A stretch of DNA of 64,000 bases from Desulfobulbaceae bacterium BRH_c16a (GTDB taxonomy: Bacteria; Desulfobacterota; Desulfobulbia; Desulfobulbales; Desulfocapsaceae). The notes under the pieces are model-generated. The model was given only the letters and a program-made list of their open reading frames with translations, had not been told where the DNA came from and searched no databases. Position 1 is the stretch's first letter. Each line of letters begins with the position of its first letter. Below, in pieces: positions 1-8,614 of the stretch. The position numbers and the translations under genes were made by a program. The stretch spans positions 48,299-112,298 of the forward strand of contig LADS01000060.1 of the NCBI GenBank assembly GCA_000961725.1, read 5' to 3'.

Positions 1-1130
1 TCGACAACCTCCACCATAACCGTCAGTTTATCCTCATTATTCTCCCTTTCGACAATCAGGCGGTAATGGGGTTCGGTGCCTTCAATTTCAAAGAGCACCG
101 CCTCGATCTGCGTCGGGAAGACATTTACTCCCTTGATGATCAGCATGTCGTCGGAGCGCCCCAGCATCCTGTTCATCCGCACAAAGGTTCGGCCGCAGGG
201 ACACGGTTCGGGGATCAGCCTGGTCAGGTCGCGGGTACGGTAACGGATAACCGGAAACGCCTCTTTGGTGAGGGTGGTGATAACCAGCTCCCCAACCTCG
301 CCGGGTGCTACCGGTTCGAGGGTGTCCGGATCGAGTATTTCAATGAAGAAGTGATCCTCATTGATATGCAGCCCCTTGCATTCCTGGCATTCTCCGGCAA
401 CCCCCGGGCCCATCACCTCGGACAGGCCATAGTTGTCGGTGGCTTTAATGCCGAGCCGGTCGTTGATTTCAAGCCGCATCGCCTCGGACCAGGGTTCGGC
501 GCCGAAGAGTCCGTAACGCAGGGACAAGCCATTGGGATTGACACCCATATCCATCATCACATCGGCCATCTTCAGGGCATAGGAAGGAGTACAGACCAGC
601 GCGGTGGTCTTGAAATCCTGCATGATCTGGATCTGCCGCTTGGTGTTGCCGGCAGAGATCGGGATGACTGAGGCCCCCAGCCGCTCAGCCCCGTAATGCA
701 GGCCGAAACCGCCGGTAAAGAGGCCGTAGCCGAAGGCGATCTGGATGACATCGTCGGGGGTGACTCCGGCACCGCACAGGATTCTCGCCACCATATCCGA
801 CCAGGTGCTGATATCGTTGCGACTGTATCCGACTACGGTGGCAATGCCGGTAGTTCCCGAAGAGGAATGGATCCGCACCACATCCCTGAGCGGTACGGCA
901 AAAAGTCCGTAGGGATAGTTGTCGCGCAGATCCTGTTTGGTGGTGAAAGGATAACTCCTCAACTCTTCGAGGGAAGTCATCTTCTCCGGTTTAAGCTTCA
1001 GTTCGGTGAATTTATTCCGGTAAAACGGTACATTGTTGGCCACCCTGCCGAGGGTGTGCTTCAGCCGTTCAAGTTGCAGCTTTTCCAGTTCGGGGCGCGG
1101 CAGACACTCTTGATCCTTTTGCCAGTACAT
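1..1130 (-). CDS. paaK: Phenylacetate-CoA ligase (AMP-forming), copy 1, 3' end cut by the window
   Basis: The reverse strand from the ATG at 1130 (MYWQKDQECLPR...) reads open to the window edge, about 376 codons. It matches the second ligase at 1626-2936 along its length. Visible ANL-family features are the phosphate loop SSSGTTG, the YGLSEVMGPG motif, the cysteine pair around PCPCGRT, and GRSDDMLIIKGVNVFP near the hinge. The family (known) makes phenylacetyl-CoA or related aryl-CoA from aryl acid, ATP and CoA in the cytoplasm. It is last in a leftward operon with iorA, iorB, a second ligase and an ACT protein, which suggests aryl acid activation coupled to the oxidoreductase. No strong ribosome binding site precedes the ATG. 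The C-terminus lies outside the window. Exact substrate (phenylacetate, indoleacetate, hydroxyphenylacetate) is not decidable from sequence. Confidence 0.93.
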   Translation of the reverse strand, partial: MYWQKDQECLPRPELEKLQLERLKHTLGRVANNVPFYRNKFTELKLKPEKMTSLEELRSYPFTTKQDLRDNYPYGLFAVPLRDVVRIHSSSGTTGIATVVGYSRNDISTWSDMVARILCGAGVTPDDVIQIAFGYGLFTGGFGLHYGAERLGASVIPISAGNTKRQIQIMQDFKTTALVCTPSYALKMADVMMDMGVNPNGLSLRYGLFGAEPWSEAMRLEINDRLGIKATDNYGLSEVMGPGVAGECQECKGLHINEDHFFIEILDPDTLEPVAPGEVGELVITTLTKEAFPVIRYRTRDLTRLIPEPCPCGRTFVRMNRMLGRSDDMLIIKGVNVFPTQIEAVLFEIEGTEPHYRLIVERENNEDKLTVMVEVV

Positions 1131-1170
1131 TGCGGTCGGGTCCGATAACGGTTAATGGTGAATTATTTTT

Positions 1171-1602
1171 TTACAGGCTGCAGATCTGTTCACGGGTCAA
1201 AATGGTAAATCCATCCTTTATGAGAGTCTCGATCGCCTGTTCCATCTTCTCAAACCGGAAAATCAGCACTGCATTTTCCCCGGTTTTATTGACAAAAGCA
1301 TACATATATTCAACATTGATCCCGGCGTTCTTGATGCTTTGCAGGACACTTGCCAGCCCTCCGGTCTTGTCTTCGACTTCGACTGCAATAACCTGGGTCT
1401 TGCCGACAGTGAAGCCATTTTCACGCAGCACCGTCTTGGCCTTTTCGACCTTGTCGACAATCAGCCGCAGAATTCCAAAGTCGGCGGTATCGGCAACCGA
1501 CAGGGCGCGGATATTGATGTCGTTAGCAGCCAGGATGGCAGTGATCTCCGCCAGGCGTCCCGATTTATTTTCCAAGAATACGGCAATTTGTTCTACCAGC
1601 AT
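1171..1602 (-). CDS. Tandem ACT-domain protein
   Basis: 143 residues made of two ACT repeats: residues ~3-68 (FLENKSGRLAEITAIL...) and ~72-140 (VEVEDKTGGLASVLQSIKNAGINVEYMYAF). ACT domains bind amino acids or similar small ligands (known). Two-ACT proteins of this size are habitually encoded beside paaK-type ligases, as here, where the gene sits between two ligase genes. A strong AGGAGG lies 5-6 bases before the ATG. The likely role is sensing an aromatic amino acid or aryl acid and tuning the neighbouring ligases, which is inference. No catalytic residues are expected. The gap to each neighbour is 23-40 bases, consistent with one transcript. Confidence 0.9.
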   Translation of the reverse strand: MLVEQIAVFLENKSGRLAEITAILAANDINIRALSVADTADFGILRLIVDKVEKAKTVLRENGFTVGKTQVIAVEVEDKTGGLASVLQSIKNAGINVEYMYAFVNKTGENAVLIFRFEKMEQAIETLIKDGFTILTREQICSL

Positions 1603-1625
1603 GATGCCCTCCTGTGAACGGTTAC

Positions 1626-2936
1626 TCAGATTTTACGCTTGTCGATAACCCGCTGCGCTTTGCCTTCACTGCGTTGAATAGTACGCGGTTCAACCAGTTT
1701 GACACGGCAGGTCACCCCGAGCAAGTCTTTAATCTCTTTCTGGATCTGTTTGCTGAGATTTTCGAGCACCCTGATCTCATCGGAAAAAATCCCCTCGCTG
1801 ACTTCCACCTGAACCTGCATGGTGTCGAGGTTGCCTTCCCGTTCGACCACTATCAGATAGTGGGGTTCGACGCCTTCAATGCCCATGAGGACATGCTCCA
1901 CCTGGGACGGAAAGACATTGACCCCGCGGATGATCAGCATGTCGTCGGTGCGGCCCGTCACCTTTTCCATGCGCACCAGGGTCCGGCCGCAGGCACAGGG
2001 TTCATAGTAGAGCCTTGAGATATCCTTGGTGCGATAGCGGATGATGGGAAACGCTTCTTTGGTGAGGGTGGTAAACACCAGCTCGCCCTTCTCGCCCGGA
2101 GGCAGCACCTCGCCGGTATCAGGATCGATAATTTCCGGCAGGAAATGATCCTCCATGATATGCATGCCACGCTCGGTCAAAAGACACTCCTGGGCGACGC
2201 CCGGCCCCATGACCTCGGAGAGTCCGTAAATGTCGGTTGCCTTGAGGTTCAGCTTGCGCTCCACCTCTTCCCGCATGTTTTCGCTCCACGGCTCGGCGCC
2301 GAAGATTCCCACCCGCAGAGAGAGCGACTTGGGATCGACCTGCATGGCGTCCATGGCATCGGCGAGATTCAGCGCATAGGACGGGGTCGAGAGCAAAACG
2401 GTAGAGCCGAAGTCCCGCATGATGTTGATCTGCCGTTTGGAATTGCCGCCCGATACTGGAATGGCCGTGGCCCCCAGCCGCTCGATACCGTAATGCGCGC
2501 CGAGACCGCCGGTGAACAGGCCATAGCCGTAGGCGTTATGGATCATATCGCCCTTGGAGGCGCCGGCACAGACCAGGGCTCTGGCCATGACGTTCGACCA
2601 GGTCTCGATATCTTTTGCGGTATAGCCGACGACGGTCGGCTTGCCGGTTGTCCCGGACGAGGCATGGACCCTAACCACCTGCTCCAGGGGGACGGTGAAA
2701 AGTCCGAACGGATAGTTGTCGCGAAGATCGTCCTTGACCGTGAATGGCAATTTCGCCAGGTCGGCCAGTGTTTTGATATCCTCGGGCTTCAGGCCCACCG
2801 CCTCCATCTTGCGGCGATAGGGCTCAACCGTCCGGTACACCCGGGCCACCAGATGCTGCAGGCGCCGCAGTTGGATGGACTCGAGCCCCACCCGCGGCAG
2901 TGTCTCCATTTCTTCTTCCCAATACTGTACCGACAT
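1626..2936 (-). CDS. paaK: Phenylacetate-CoA ligase (AMP-forming), copy 2
   Basis: 436 residues, the normal length of the PaaK family. N-terminal domain carries the P-loop SSGTTGKPTVVGY. The acyl pocket region (NAYGYGLFTGGLGAHYG) and YGLSEVMGPGVAQEC follow, then the zinc-like CACGR segment and the C-terminal lid domain beginning near GRTDDMLIIRGVNVFP. It activates an aryl acid to the CoA thioester using ATP, yielding AMP and pyrophosphate (family knowledge). GGGGAGAG precedes the ATG. It lies 20 bases after iorB, so oxidoreductase and ligase are co-transcribed. In methanogens the same pairing is used to assimilate aryl acids into aromatic amino acids; in amino-acid fermenters IOR works the other way. 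Direction here is undecided. Two paralogous ligases in one operon suggest different side-chain preferences. Confidence 0.95.
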   Translation of the reverse strand: MSVQYWEEEMETLPRVGLESIQLRRLQHLVARVYRTVEPYRRKMEAVGLKPEDIKTLADLAKLPFTVKDDLRDNYPFGLFTVPLEQVVRVHASSGTTGKPTVVGYTAKDIETWSNVMARALVCAGASKGDMIHNAYGYGLFTGGLGAHYGIERLGATAIPVSGGNSKRQINIMRDFGSTVLLSTPSYALNLADAMDAMQVDPKSLSLRVGIFGAEPWSENMREEVERKLNLKATDIYGLSEVMGPGVAQECLLTERGMHIMEDHFLPEIIDPDTGEVLPPGEKGELVFTTLTKEAFPIIRYRTKDISRLYYEPCACGRTLVRMEKVTGRTDDMLIIRGVNVFPSQVEHVLMGIEGVEPHYLIVVEREGNLDTMQVQVEVSEGIFSDEIRVLENLSKQIQKEIKDLLGVTCRVKLVEPRTIQRSEGKAQRVIDKRKI

Positions 2937-2956
2937 TTCTTCTCTCCCCTGCTTGC

Positions 2957-3538
2957 TTATTGACTGACTTTTCGCCCCGCGGCAAAAGCCTTCAGGTTGA
3001 CCTCTCTGAATCGCTCCGGTACCCTGGTTCGGATCACCTCTTCACAGACAGCCGGATCGATGGGCAGAAAGGCGGAAAGCGCCCCCACCATGACCACATT
3101 GGCGGTCCTTACTTCGCCGACTTCACGGGCCAGTTCAAAAGCATCTACCGGCACCACCACAATCCCCCGCTCGGTGAGACGATCCAGGACATTCTCCGGA
3201 TAGAGAGCCTTGCCGGTCGCAACCGAGGGCGGCAGGATCCTCTGGGTATTGACCACCACCTTGCTGCCTTTGTGCAGAAAGGGCAGATAACGAACCGCCT
3301 CCATCATCTCGAAAGCCACCTGGATATCGGCACAGCCCGGTTCGATAAGCGGTGAATAGACCTTCTTGCCATAGCGGAGTTGCGCCGTGACCGACCCGCC
3401 GCGCTGGGCCATCCCGTGCACCTCGCTCTTCTTTGCATCGTACCCCGCCGCAAGCAGGCTGTAGACGGTTATTTCACTGGCGAGCAGAATGCCCTGCCCC
3501 CCCACTCCCGAAAAAAGGATATTGCCGTTCTCTTTCAT
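2957..3538 (-). CDS. iorB: Indolepyruvate ferredoxin oxidoreductase, beta subunit
   Basis: 193 residues from the ATG at 3538 (MKENGNILFSGVGGQGILLAS). This start is chosen over one nine codons upstream because it overlaps the iorA stop as ATGA and has GAGGGG before it. The gamma/beta domain of 2-oxoacid oxidoreductases is recognisable: GVGGQGIL, the EVHGMAQRGGSV motif, and the C-terminal PIDPAVCEEVIRTRVPE segment. With IorA it converts arylpyruvate plus CoA and oxidised ferredoxin to aryl-acetyl-CoA, CO2 and reduced ferredoxin, or the reverse (known for the family). The 4-base overlap implies translational coupling and equimolar subunits. Confidence 0.95.
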   Translation of the reverse strand: MKENGNILFSGVGGQGILLASEITVYSLLAAGYDAKKSEVHGMAQRGGSVTAQLRYGKKVYSPLIEPGCADIQVAFEMMEAVRYLPFLHKGSKVVVNTQRILPPSVATGKALYPENVLDRLTERGIVVVPVDAFELAREVGEVRTANVVMVGALSAFLPIDPAVCEEVIRTRVPERFREVNLKAFAAGRKVSQ

Positions 3539-5349
3539 TTTTTCCCCTCTCCCCGGGTAATACAATTGAATTTACAGAGTGAAGCGCACTGGCCGCAATC
3601 GTTGCAGAGGATTTCATCGATCTTCGAGACCCCCTTTTGACTGCTCCGGTAGCCACCGGCCTCTGCCTCGCCTTCGGCAAATGAAGTCCAGCTGATCGCC
3701 GGACAGCCAAGGCGGATGCAGGACATGCAGCCGACGCAGTTTTCCTGATTGGTGAAATAGGAAACCGGTTTGCGCGCCTTCATCTCCGGCAGCAGCACAC
3801 AGGGCGCCTCGGCGATGACAACCGAGGGCTCGGTCAGTTCCACAGCCTCCTTCAGCACCTTGCGCGTTTCGACCACATCATGGGGATTGACTTTATAGAC
3901 ATGCTTGACCCCGACGGCGCGGCAGAGGGCTTCGAGATCGATGCTGCTCGCCGCTTCGCCTTTGATCGAATAGCCGCTCACCGGGTTATGCTGCTGGCCG
4001 GTCATGGCGGTAATCCGGTTGTCGAGGATGATCAGAGTCGAGGCGGAATTGTTGTATACCGTGTTGATTAGGCCGGTGATGCCCGAATGGATGAAGGTTG
4101 AATCACCGATCACCGAAACCACCTTGTTGTGGCCTCCTTCGCCGAGCGCTTTAGCCATACCGTGGGCGATAGGCACCGAAGCGCCCATGCACACACAGGA
4201 ATCCATGGCCGAAAGCGGCGGCAGGAAACCCAGGGTATAGCAGCCGATGTCACCGGAGACGAAGACTTTCATCCGCGAAAGGTTATAGAAGATTCCCCGG
4301 TGCGGACACCCGGCGCACATGTTCGGCGGCCGGTTGGGCAGTTCGACCGGCTGGAAAAGTTCCGGCCCGGAACCGGGAACGATCGCCTCGCGGACGATGG
4401 CGGTGTTCAACTCGCCCTGATTCGGAATGTATTCCTTGCCGCGACAGGCAATCCCCATGGCTTTGATGTGGGTTTCGAGAAACGGGTCGAGTTCTTCGAC
4501 AATGAAAAGCTCATCGACCATGGCGGCGAACTCGCGGATCTTCTGCTCCGGCAGCGGCCAGCACATGCCAAGCTTCAGCACCGCCGCTTCCGGAAAGGCT
4601 TCTTTGACATAGAGGTAGGAGACCCCGGCGGTAATAAACCCCCTTTTGGTGTCGCCTTTTTCGATGCGGTTAAAAATTTCGGTCTCGGCCAGTTCCCGGC
4701 ACTTCTGCATGCGCGCCTCGACGACCACACGCCGCTGTCTGGCGATGGCCGGCAGCATAACCAGCTTGCCCGGAATCTTGTTGATGCCGCAGGCGGCATG
4801 ACTGGTCAGCTTTTCACCTTTTTCGACGACTCCTTTGACATGGGACACCCGGGTGGTGATGCGCAGCATGACCGGAGTGTCGAGATCTTCACTCAGTTCA
4901 AAGGCGAGTTTGACCATCTCCTTGGCCTCGCTCGGCTCCGATGGCTCGAGCATCGGCAGCTTGGCGGCAAAGGCATAGTTCCGGTTATCCTGCTCGTTCT
5001 GGGAGGAGTGCATTTCCGGATCGTCGGCGGTGACCACCACCAGTCCACCGCAGACACCGGTGTAGGAAGCGGTAAATAGCGGGTCGGCGGCGACATTGAC
5101 CCCGACGTGTTTCATCGTCGCAAGCGCCCTGGCTCCGGCAAACGAAGCGCCGATGGCCACTTCCAGACCGACCTTCTCATTGGGCGCCCATTCGGTGTAT
5201 ACCCCTTCGTAAGCGGAGAGGTTTTCCATAATCTCGGTGGAAGGCGTTCCGGGATAGCCGGAGGCAACCTTCACTCCGGCCTCGTAGGCACCGAGAGCGA
5301 TGGCCTCATTACCGGACATCCACAGCGCGTTATCTTTTATTGTACTCAC
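3535..5349 (-). CDS. iorA: Indolepyruvate ferredoxin oxidoreductase, alpha subunit
   Basis: 604 residues, full length for IorA. The N-terminal pyrimidine-binding half begins MSGNEAIALGAYEAGVKVASGYPGTPSTE. The thiamine-diphosphate half contains CAGCPHRGIFY, GDIGCYTLG and the GDSTFIHSGI...DN stretch that binds Mg-ThDP. The C-terminus holds two ferredoxin-type clusters, CVGCMSCIRLGCP and CNDCGQCASLCKFNC. It oxidatively decarboxylates arylpyruvates from Trp, Phe or Tyr transamination, or carboxylates aryl-CoA reductively. The start is GTG: the nearby ATG is followed directly by TGA, while GTG is preceded by CAGGAG at proper spacing. First gene of the leftward ior-paaK operon; its upstream region carries palindromic repeat copy A. 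Confidence 0.97.
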   Translation of the reverse strand: MSTIKDNALWMSGNEAIALGAYEAGVKVASGYPGTPSTEIMENLSAYEGVYTEWAPNEKVGLEVAIGASFAGARALATMKHVGVNVAADPLFTASYTGVCGGLVVVTADDPEMHSSQNEQDNRNYAFAAKLPMLEPSEPSEAKEMVKLAFELSEDLDTPVMLRITTRVSHVKGVVEKGEKLTSHAACGINKIPGKLVMLPAIARQRRVVVEARMQKCRELAETEIFNRIEKGDTKRGFITAGVSYLYVKEAFPEAAVLKLGMCWPLPEQKIREFAAMVDELFIVEELDPFLETHIKAMGIACRGKEYIPNQGELNTAIVREAIVPGSGPELFQPVELPNRPPNMCAGCPHRGIFYNLSRMKVFVSGDIGCYTLGFLPPLSAMDSCVCMGASVPIAHGMAKALGEGGHNKVVSVIGDSTFIHSGITGLINTVYNNSASTLIILDNRITAMTGQQHNPVSGYSIKGEAASSIDLEALCRAVGVKHVYKVNPHDVVETRKVLKEAVELTEPSVVIAEAPCVLLPEMKARKPVSYFTNQENCVGCMSCIRLGCPAISWTSFAEGEAEAGGYRSSQKGVSKIDEILCNDCGQCASLCKFNCITRGEGKK

Positions 5350-5366
5350 ATGTTCTCCTGATTAAT

Positions 5367-5450
5367 TAGTACCTTACATATTGTTTTTTTCTGTCTCAAG
5401 GTACTTATCCCCCACAAGGGGGACTGAAAAGAGTACCCCTTGTGGGGTGT
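5367..5450 (+). repeat. Dispersed palindromic intergenic repeat, copy A (internally deleted)
   Basis: Begins AGTACCTTACATATTG, continues with CTGTCTCAAGGTACTTAT and ends in two CCCC/GGGG hairpins (...CCCCTTGTGGGGTGT). It aligns with copies at 54264-54340 and 55669-55740. Relative to copy C it lacks most of the second long arm, so the outer AGTACCTT/AAGGTACT pairing remains but the long stem is lost. It lies just upstream of the iorA start in the divergent iorA/CBS intergenic region. Confidence 0.85.
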
Positions 5451-5650
5451 AGACATCTAAAGCTGAAGGACTGGCACGCCAGGCGGCTCTCCCCTTGAAA
5501 TAACTGAGCAAGCTACTCTGAAATACTGTGTGCAGGCAAGTTTTTTTTCACCCGGAAAGGAAACCACACTCAGCCCGCCACGTCAACATTTTGCAGCCTT
5601 GCCGCTTCTTTTGCCCCGGCATCCCGGCAGGGCCATACCTCTGCTTTACT

Positions 5651-5678
5651 TTGACAACTCGGGAGAGCATCCTATAAT
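5651..5678 (+). promoter_or_regulatory. Consensus sigma-70-type promoter of the CBS-ACT gene
   Basis: TTGACA at 5651-5656 and TATAAT at 5673-5678, both perfect consensus, separated by 16 bases. The start codon of the CBS-ACT gene is 65 bases downstream of the -10 box, leaving a short leader with a GGAG ribosome binding site. No other gene reads rightward here, so this is very likely its promoter. Confidence 0.85.
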
Positions 5679-5742
5679 AGGGAAATAATAGAATAACTGT
5701 GTATAAATAATCCCTGACCTTTCACCTTCGGAGAAAACCGCC

Positions 5743-6417
5743 ATGTATATAGACAGCATCATGCACACCGATTTAATCACCGTATCACCCGAGACAACCC
5801 TTGTTCAGGCGCGGGAATTGATCGAGGAAAAACAGATAGACCATCTCCTCGTCATCAACGGCAAGAAAAAGCTCGTGGGCATTGTCTCGGACCGCGACCT
5901 GAAACAATACTGGGCATCGCCGGCCACCTCGCTCAGCACCCATGAGCTCAACTACCTCCTGCAGAAGGTCCTGGTATCGATGATCATGGTCAAGACGGTG
6001 GTCACCGTGCCTACCAGCACCACAATTGAAAGGGCCGCGTATATCATGCAGCAGAACCGGATCAGCGCCCTGCCGGTTATGGAAGATGGGGACCTGGCCG
6101 GTATCGTAACCAGTACCGACGTCATGGCGGTCCTGCTCCAGGCTATCGGTATCAGTGACGAAAGTGTCCGCCTCAGCATCTATGTCAAAGACAGCATCGG
6201 CAAGCTGGCTGAAGTGGCGGAAGCGCTGCGGGCCCAGGATATCAATATCCAGAGCCTTTTCTGCTGGCCGGAAAGCAGGCACCCGGGCATCACCCAGATG
6301 GTCCTCCGCGTTGCCGGCCAGGACGGTGACAAAGCCACTGCTACTTTAAACGCCAGGGGTTTCAAGGTCAAAAAACACTATGAAAAAGATATTACCCCTT
6401 ACCTGCCGAAAGAATAA
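5743..6417 (+). CDS. CBS-pair plus ACT-domain protein (AcuB-like)
   Basis: 224 residues. Two CBS motifs: residues ~1-60 (IMHTDLITVSPETTLVQARELIEEKQIDHLLVI...GIVSDRDL) and ~80-140 (MVKTVVTVPTSTTIERAAYIMQQNRISALPV...GIVTSTDVM). These are followed by an ACT-like domain from ~147 (VRLSIYVKDSIGKLAEVAEALRAQDINIQSL). CBS pairs usually bind adenosine nucleotides and ACT domains bind amino acids (known). The protein therefore looks like a soluble energy or amino-acid sensor of the AcuB type, with no catalytic domain. It is monocistronic, from a consensus promoter, with a stem-loop 32 bases after the stop. The regulated target is unknown; its position beside ior-paaK may be coincidental. Confidence 0.88.
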   Translation: MYIDSIMHTDLITVSPETTLVQARELIEEKQIDHLLVINGKKKLVGIVSDRDLKQYWASPATSLSTHELNYLLQKVLVSMIMVKTVVTVPTSTTIERAAYIMQQNRISALPVMEDGDLAGIVTSTDVMAVLLQAIGISDESVRLSIYVKDSIGKLAEVAEALRAQDINIQSLFCWPESRHPGITQMVLRVAGQDGDKATATLNARGFKVKKHYEKDITPYLPKE

Positions 6418-6448
6418 CCGACAGGTTAAATAAGGTATAGAAATTGAA

Positions 6449-6483
6449 GTGTCGCTTCATCCGGAAAGAGGATGAAGCGACAC
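6449..6483. terminator. Stem-loop between convergent genes
   Basis: Perfect 14-base stem, GTGTCGCTTCATCC against GGATGAAGCGACAC, with a 7-base loop, between the CBS-ACT gene (+) and the rubredoxin gene (-), six bases before the latter's stop. No clear T-run on either side, so it may act as a bidirectional or 3'-end-stabilising structure rather than a classical intrinsic terminator. Confidence 0.65.
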
Positions 6484-6489
6484 CCGGCA

Positions 6490-7287
6490 TCATTTCAAGC
6501 CCCGCGCTCCGAAGACCAGCTTGCCGCCGAGATATCCGGCAAGTCCGGCCACCCCGAGCGTCGCCCCGGCTATTCCCAGGTAAATCAGCCGAGAAGAAGA
6601 TTCGGCCGACATTACACCAGGGTCGAGAATACGCCAGAAGACCAGCACATTCACGGCGGCAAGGACGACGAGTCCACAGACTATCTTGGTGAAGAAAATC
6701 GCAGTCTTAAGCCCTTTATACCGTTTCTGCCACTCGATAAACCCAGTCAGCAGGACAAACGGCAAAATCACCAGGACAAAGATCAGGTTGTAAAAGGCGG
6801 CGGCCTCCAGGGAAACGGTATTGAAGACTGCATAGAGACAGAGAAACACTACGACAACAGGCAGCACACCGTTGGGAAAATGGACCGATATATGATGCAG
6901 GTGCTGCTTTAATACCAGATCGCCCAACCTGTCGAAGAAAGATGGTGCAGTTTTCCCGTTCTTTTCGCCAGGCGGTACTGCGATTTCTTCGATTTCCACC
7001 GACGCCGGTTCGCCTAAGGCCTTGCCTTCTCTGTCGATTTCCACGAACATGTTTTTAGGGGCAGCACAAACCGGACATTTTTCCGGCGGTTCATCGCCGG
7101 TATGGATATACCCGCAGACAGTGCACCGCCACCGTTTGCCCTGTGCGGTTTCAGTTTCACCGCTGTCCTTTTGCTCCCCGGTCATGAGAGTAAACATTTT
7201 GGCAGGCGAGTCACAGACCGGGCATTTTTCCGGTGGATCGTCTCCCTTATGGACAAAACCGCATACATCACACTCCCATTTCCTCAT
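6490..7287 (-). CDS. Double rubredoxin-like domain fused to a DUF2231-type membrane domain
   Basis: 265 residues from the ATG at 7287, which has GAGGTG upstream; a GTG three codons earlier is less favoured. Two short rubredoxin-type iron sites lie at the N-terminus: CDVCGFVHKGDDPPEKCPVC and the near copy CTVCGYIHTGDEPPEKCPVC. A linker is followed by a membrane domain of about four helices starting with HLHHISVHFPNGVLP, the histidine-rich signature of DUF2231 proteins. Rubredoxin sites pass single electrons (known). The fusion could deliver electrons at the membrane, perhaps to a haem bound by the DUF2231 histidines, in oxygen or peroxide detoxification; that is inference. The downstream selenoprotein/rubrerythrin pair fits a redox-stress theme. 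Confidence 0.85.
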   Translation of the reverse strand: MRKWECDVCGFVHKGDDPPEKCPVCDSPAKMFTLMTGEQKDSGETETAQGKRWRCTVCGYIHTGDEPPEKCPVCAAPKNMFVEIDREGKALGEPASVEIEEIAVPPGEKNGKTAPSFFDRLGDLVLKQHLHHISVHFPNGVLPVVVVFLCLYAVFNTVSLEAAAFYNLIFVLVILPFVLLTGFIEWQKRYKGLKTAIFFTKIVCGLVVLAAVNVLVFWRILDPGVMSAESSSRLIYLGIAGATLGVAGLAGYLGGKLVFGARGLK

Positions 7288-7334
7288 ATAGTGCACCTCG
7301 ATAGTTCAAATGATGACCACAGCAACAGGATTTC

Positions 7335-7375
7335 ATCGGGATCGAATCCTGCCTTCCGTATGGTTCGATCCCGAT
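7335..7375. repeat. Inverted repeat, possible transcript end
   Basis: ATCGGGATCGAA at 7335-7346 pairs perfectly with TTCGATCCCGAT at 7364-7375 across a 17-base loop. It lies in the 211-base gap between the stop of the FAD oxidoreductase (7499) and the start of the rubredoxin gene, both leftward. It could terminate the upstream transcript or bind a regulator. No T-tract was seen. Confidence 0.5.
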
Positions 7376-7498
7376 AGCGATTTGGATTATTCAGCCTCGA
7401 TACGATCCTCTTTCTTTAAGGGATTATTCAAGATAGTTCAAGGGCAGAATGTCTTTGTTCTGTCAGGCGAAAAAAACTCGCATCTTCATCGACAAGAC

Positions 7499-8614
7499 TC
7501 AAGGCTCTTGAAAGGCTTTGATAAACCTGCGATCAATCCAATCTTTGATTGTGAAAGCAAGTCTTCCTGAAAAGGTTATGGACCATTTGGAGAGCACTCC
7601 TTCCCCATCGCCAAGGTTATAAATTAACAGATAATCCTTCCCCCCGGGGGAAAATTTTGCAAGCGGCCGGCCTTCAAGGCACGCCATCAGATTGCCGTAC
7701 AGCACCGGGTTCTGCCGCACCGCGTAGACACCTACCTTGTCGAGCGGCTCCGCCTGAAAATAAATACAGTCCCCTCCGCCGAAGATGTTGTGATAACGTA
7801 TCGACTGCAGGAATTCATTCACCTGCAAGCCGCCGTCAGGCCCTGTCGGCAGGCCTGAGCGGGCAAAAATCGGCGACGGCCTGACGCCTACTGCCGGAAA
7901 GATAATATCGGCTTTGTACTCCTGCCCATGTTCAAGCCGTATACGATTATTTTCGATTTGCTGGACATAGCCGGCTTCAATGATCTCCACCCCCTTTTTT
8001 TCCAGCAGATTCCTGGTCAGGCGGCGAACTTTCGGCGGCCGGCCGGACATGAAATTACGCCCGCCAAAGAGTTGTATCTTCGGCATCGTCACCGCCTGCT
8101 GCGCGCATAACTGATGGACGTTGCCGGCAATTTCGATTGCCGAGGGGCCGCTGCCGACGATCGCCACCGTGATCTTGCCGGTGCCTGCCAGCGACACTAT
8201 TTTTTCGCGGGCGAGCAGCAGTTCCTCAATAGGTTTGGAGGTAAAAATGCCGGTGGATTCTCCATGAAGAGACTCCCGCGGCACATATGAACCGGCATTG
8301 CAGGATAAAACATCGTAAGGAATCTCTTCTTCGGTGCCTTCCAAAAAGACCACCTGCCTATGGGGGTCTATCCTATAGGCTTTTCCGAGGATAAAGCGGC
8401 CGCCCTTTTGTTCAACCATTTTCCGTGTGGCAAAACGGATATCGTCCGGCTGATAGGTTCCGCCGAGCATGCCGGGCCCCATACCGCTGTAGTAATGATA
8501 TTCGGACGGCTGGATGACAGTCACGCCGAAACCTTTATCGACAAAAGTCTGCAGGTTGGCAAGAGTGACCATATGGGCGTGACCGCCGCCGATGAGAAGA
8601 AGTTGCTTTTTCAT
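7499..8614 (-). CDS. FAD/NAD(P)-dependent oxidoreductase, type II NADH dehydrogenase/SelD-associated type
   Basis: 371 residues. Dinucleotide-fold FAD motif GGGHAHMV at residues ~8-15, second nucleotide motif VAIVGSGPSAIE near residue 150, and a C-terminal FAD contact segment FGGGDCIYF. The architecture is that of NDH-2/sulfide-quinone reductase relatives. The opening LLLIGGGHAHMVTLANL closely resembles the N-terminal oxidoreductase module that some bacteria fuse to selenide water dikinase SelD. No cysteine pair typical of disulfide reductases stands out. Its ATG overlaps the stop of the upstream selenoprotein by the ATGA arrangement, so the two are translationally coupled. A role in reducing a selenium or sulfur species handled by the selenorhodanese is plausible but inferred. 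Confidence 0.85.
   Translation of the reverse strand: MKKQLLLIGGGHAHMVTLANLQTFVDKGFGVTVIQPSEYHYYSGMGPGMLGGTYQPDDIRFATRKMVEQKGGRFILGKAYRIDPHRQVVFLEGTEEEIPYDVLSCNAGSYVPRESLHGESTGIFTSKPIEELLLAREKIVSLAGTGKITVAIVGSGPSAIEIAGNVHQLCAQQAVTMPKIQLFGGRNFMSGRPPKVRRLTRNLLEKKGVEIIEAGYVQQIENNRIRLEHGQEYKADIIFPAVGVRPSPIFARSGLPTGPDGGLQVNEFLQSIRYHNIFGGGDCIYFQAEPLDKVGVYAVRQNPVLYGNLMACLEGRPLAKFSPGGKDYLLIYNLGDGEGVLSKWSITFSGRLAFTIKDWIDRRFIKAFQEP

Noticed and set aside
4129..5079. Long open frame on the + strand (316 codons) opposite iorA
   Set aside because: Antisense to an unambiguous gene, low-complexity His/Gly/Asp-rich translation, no homology.
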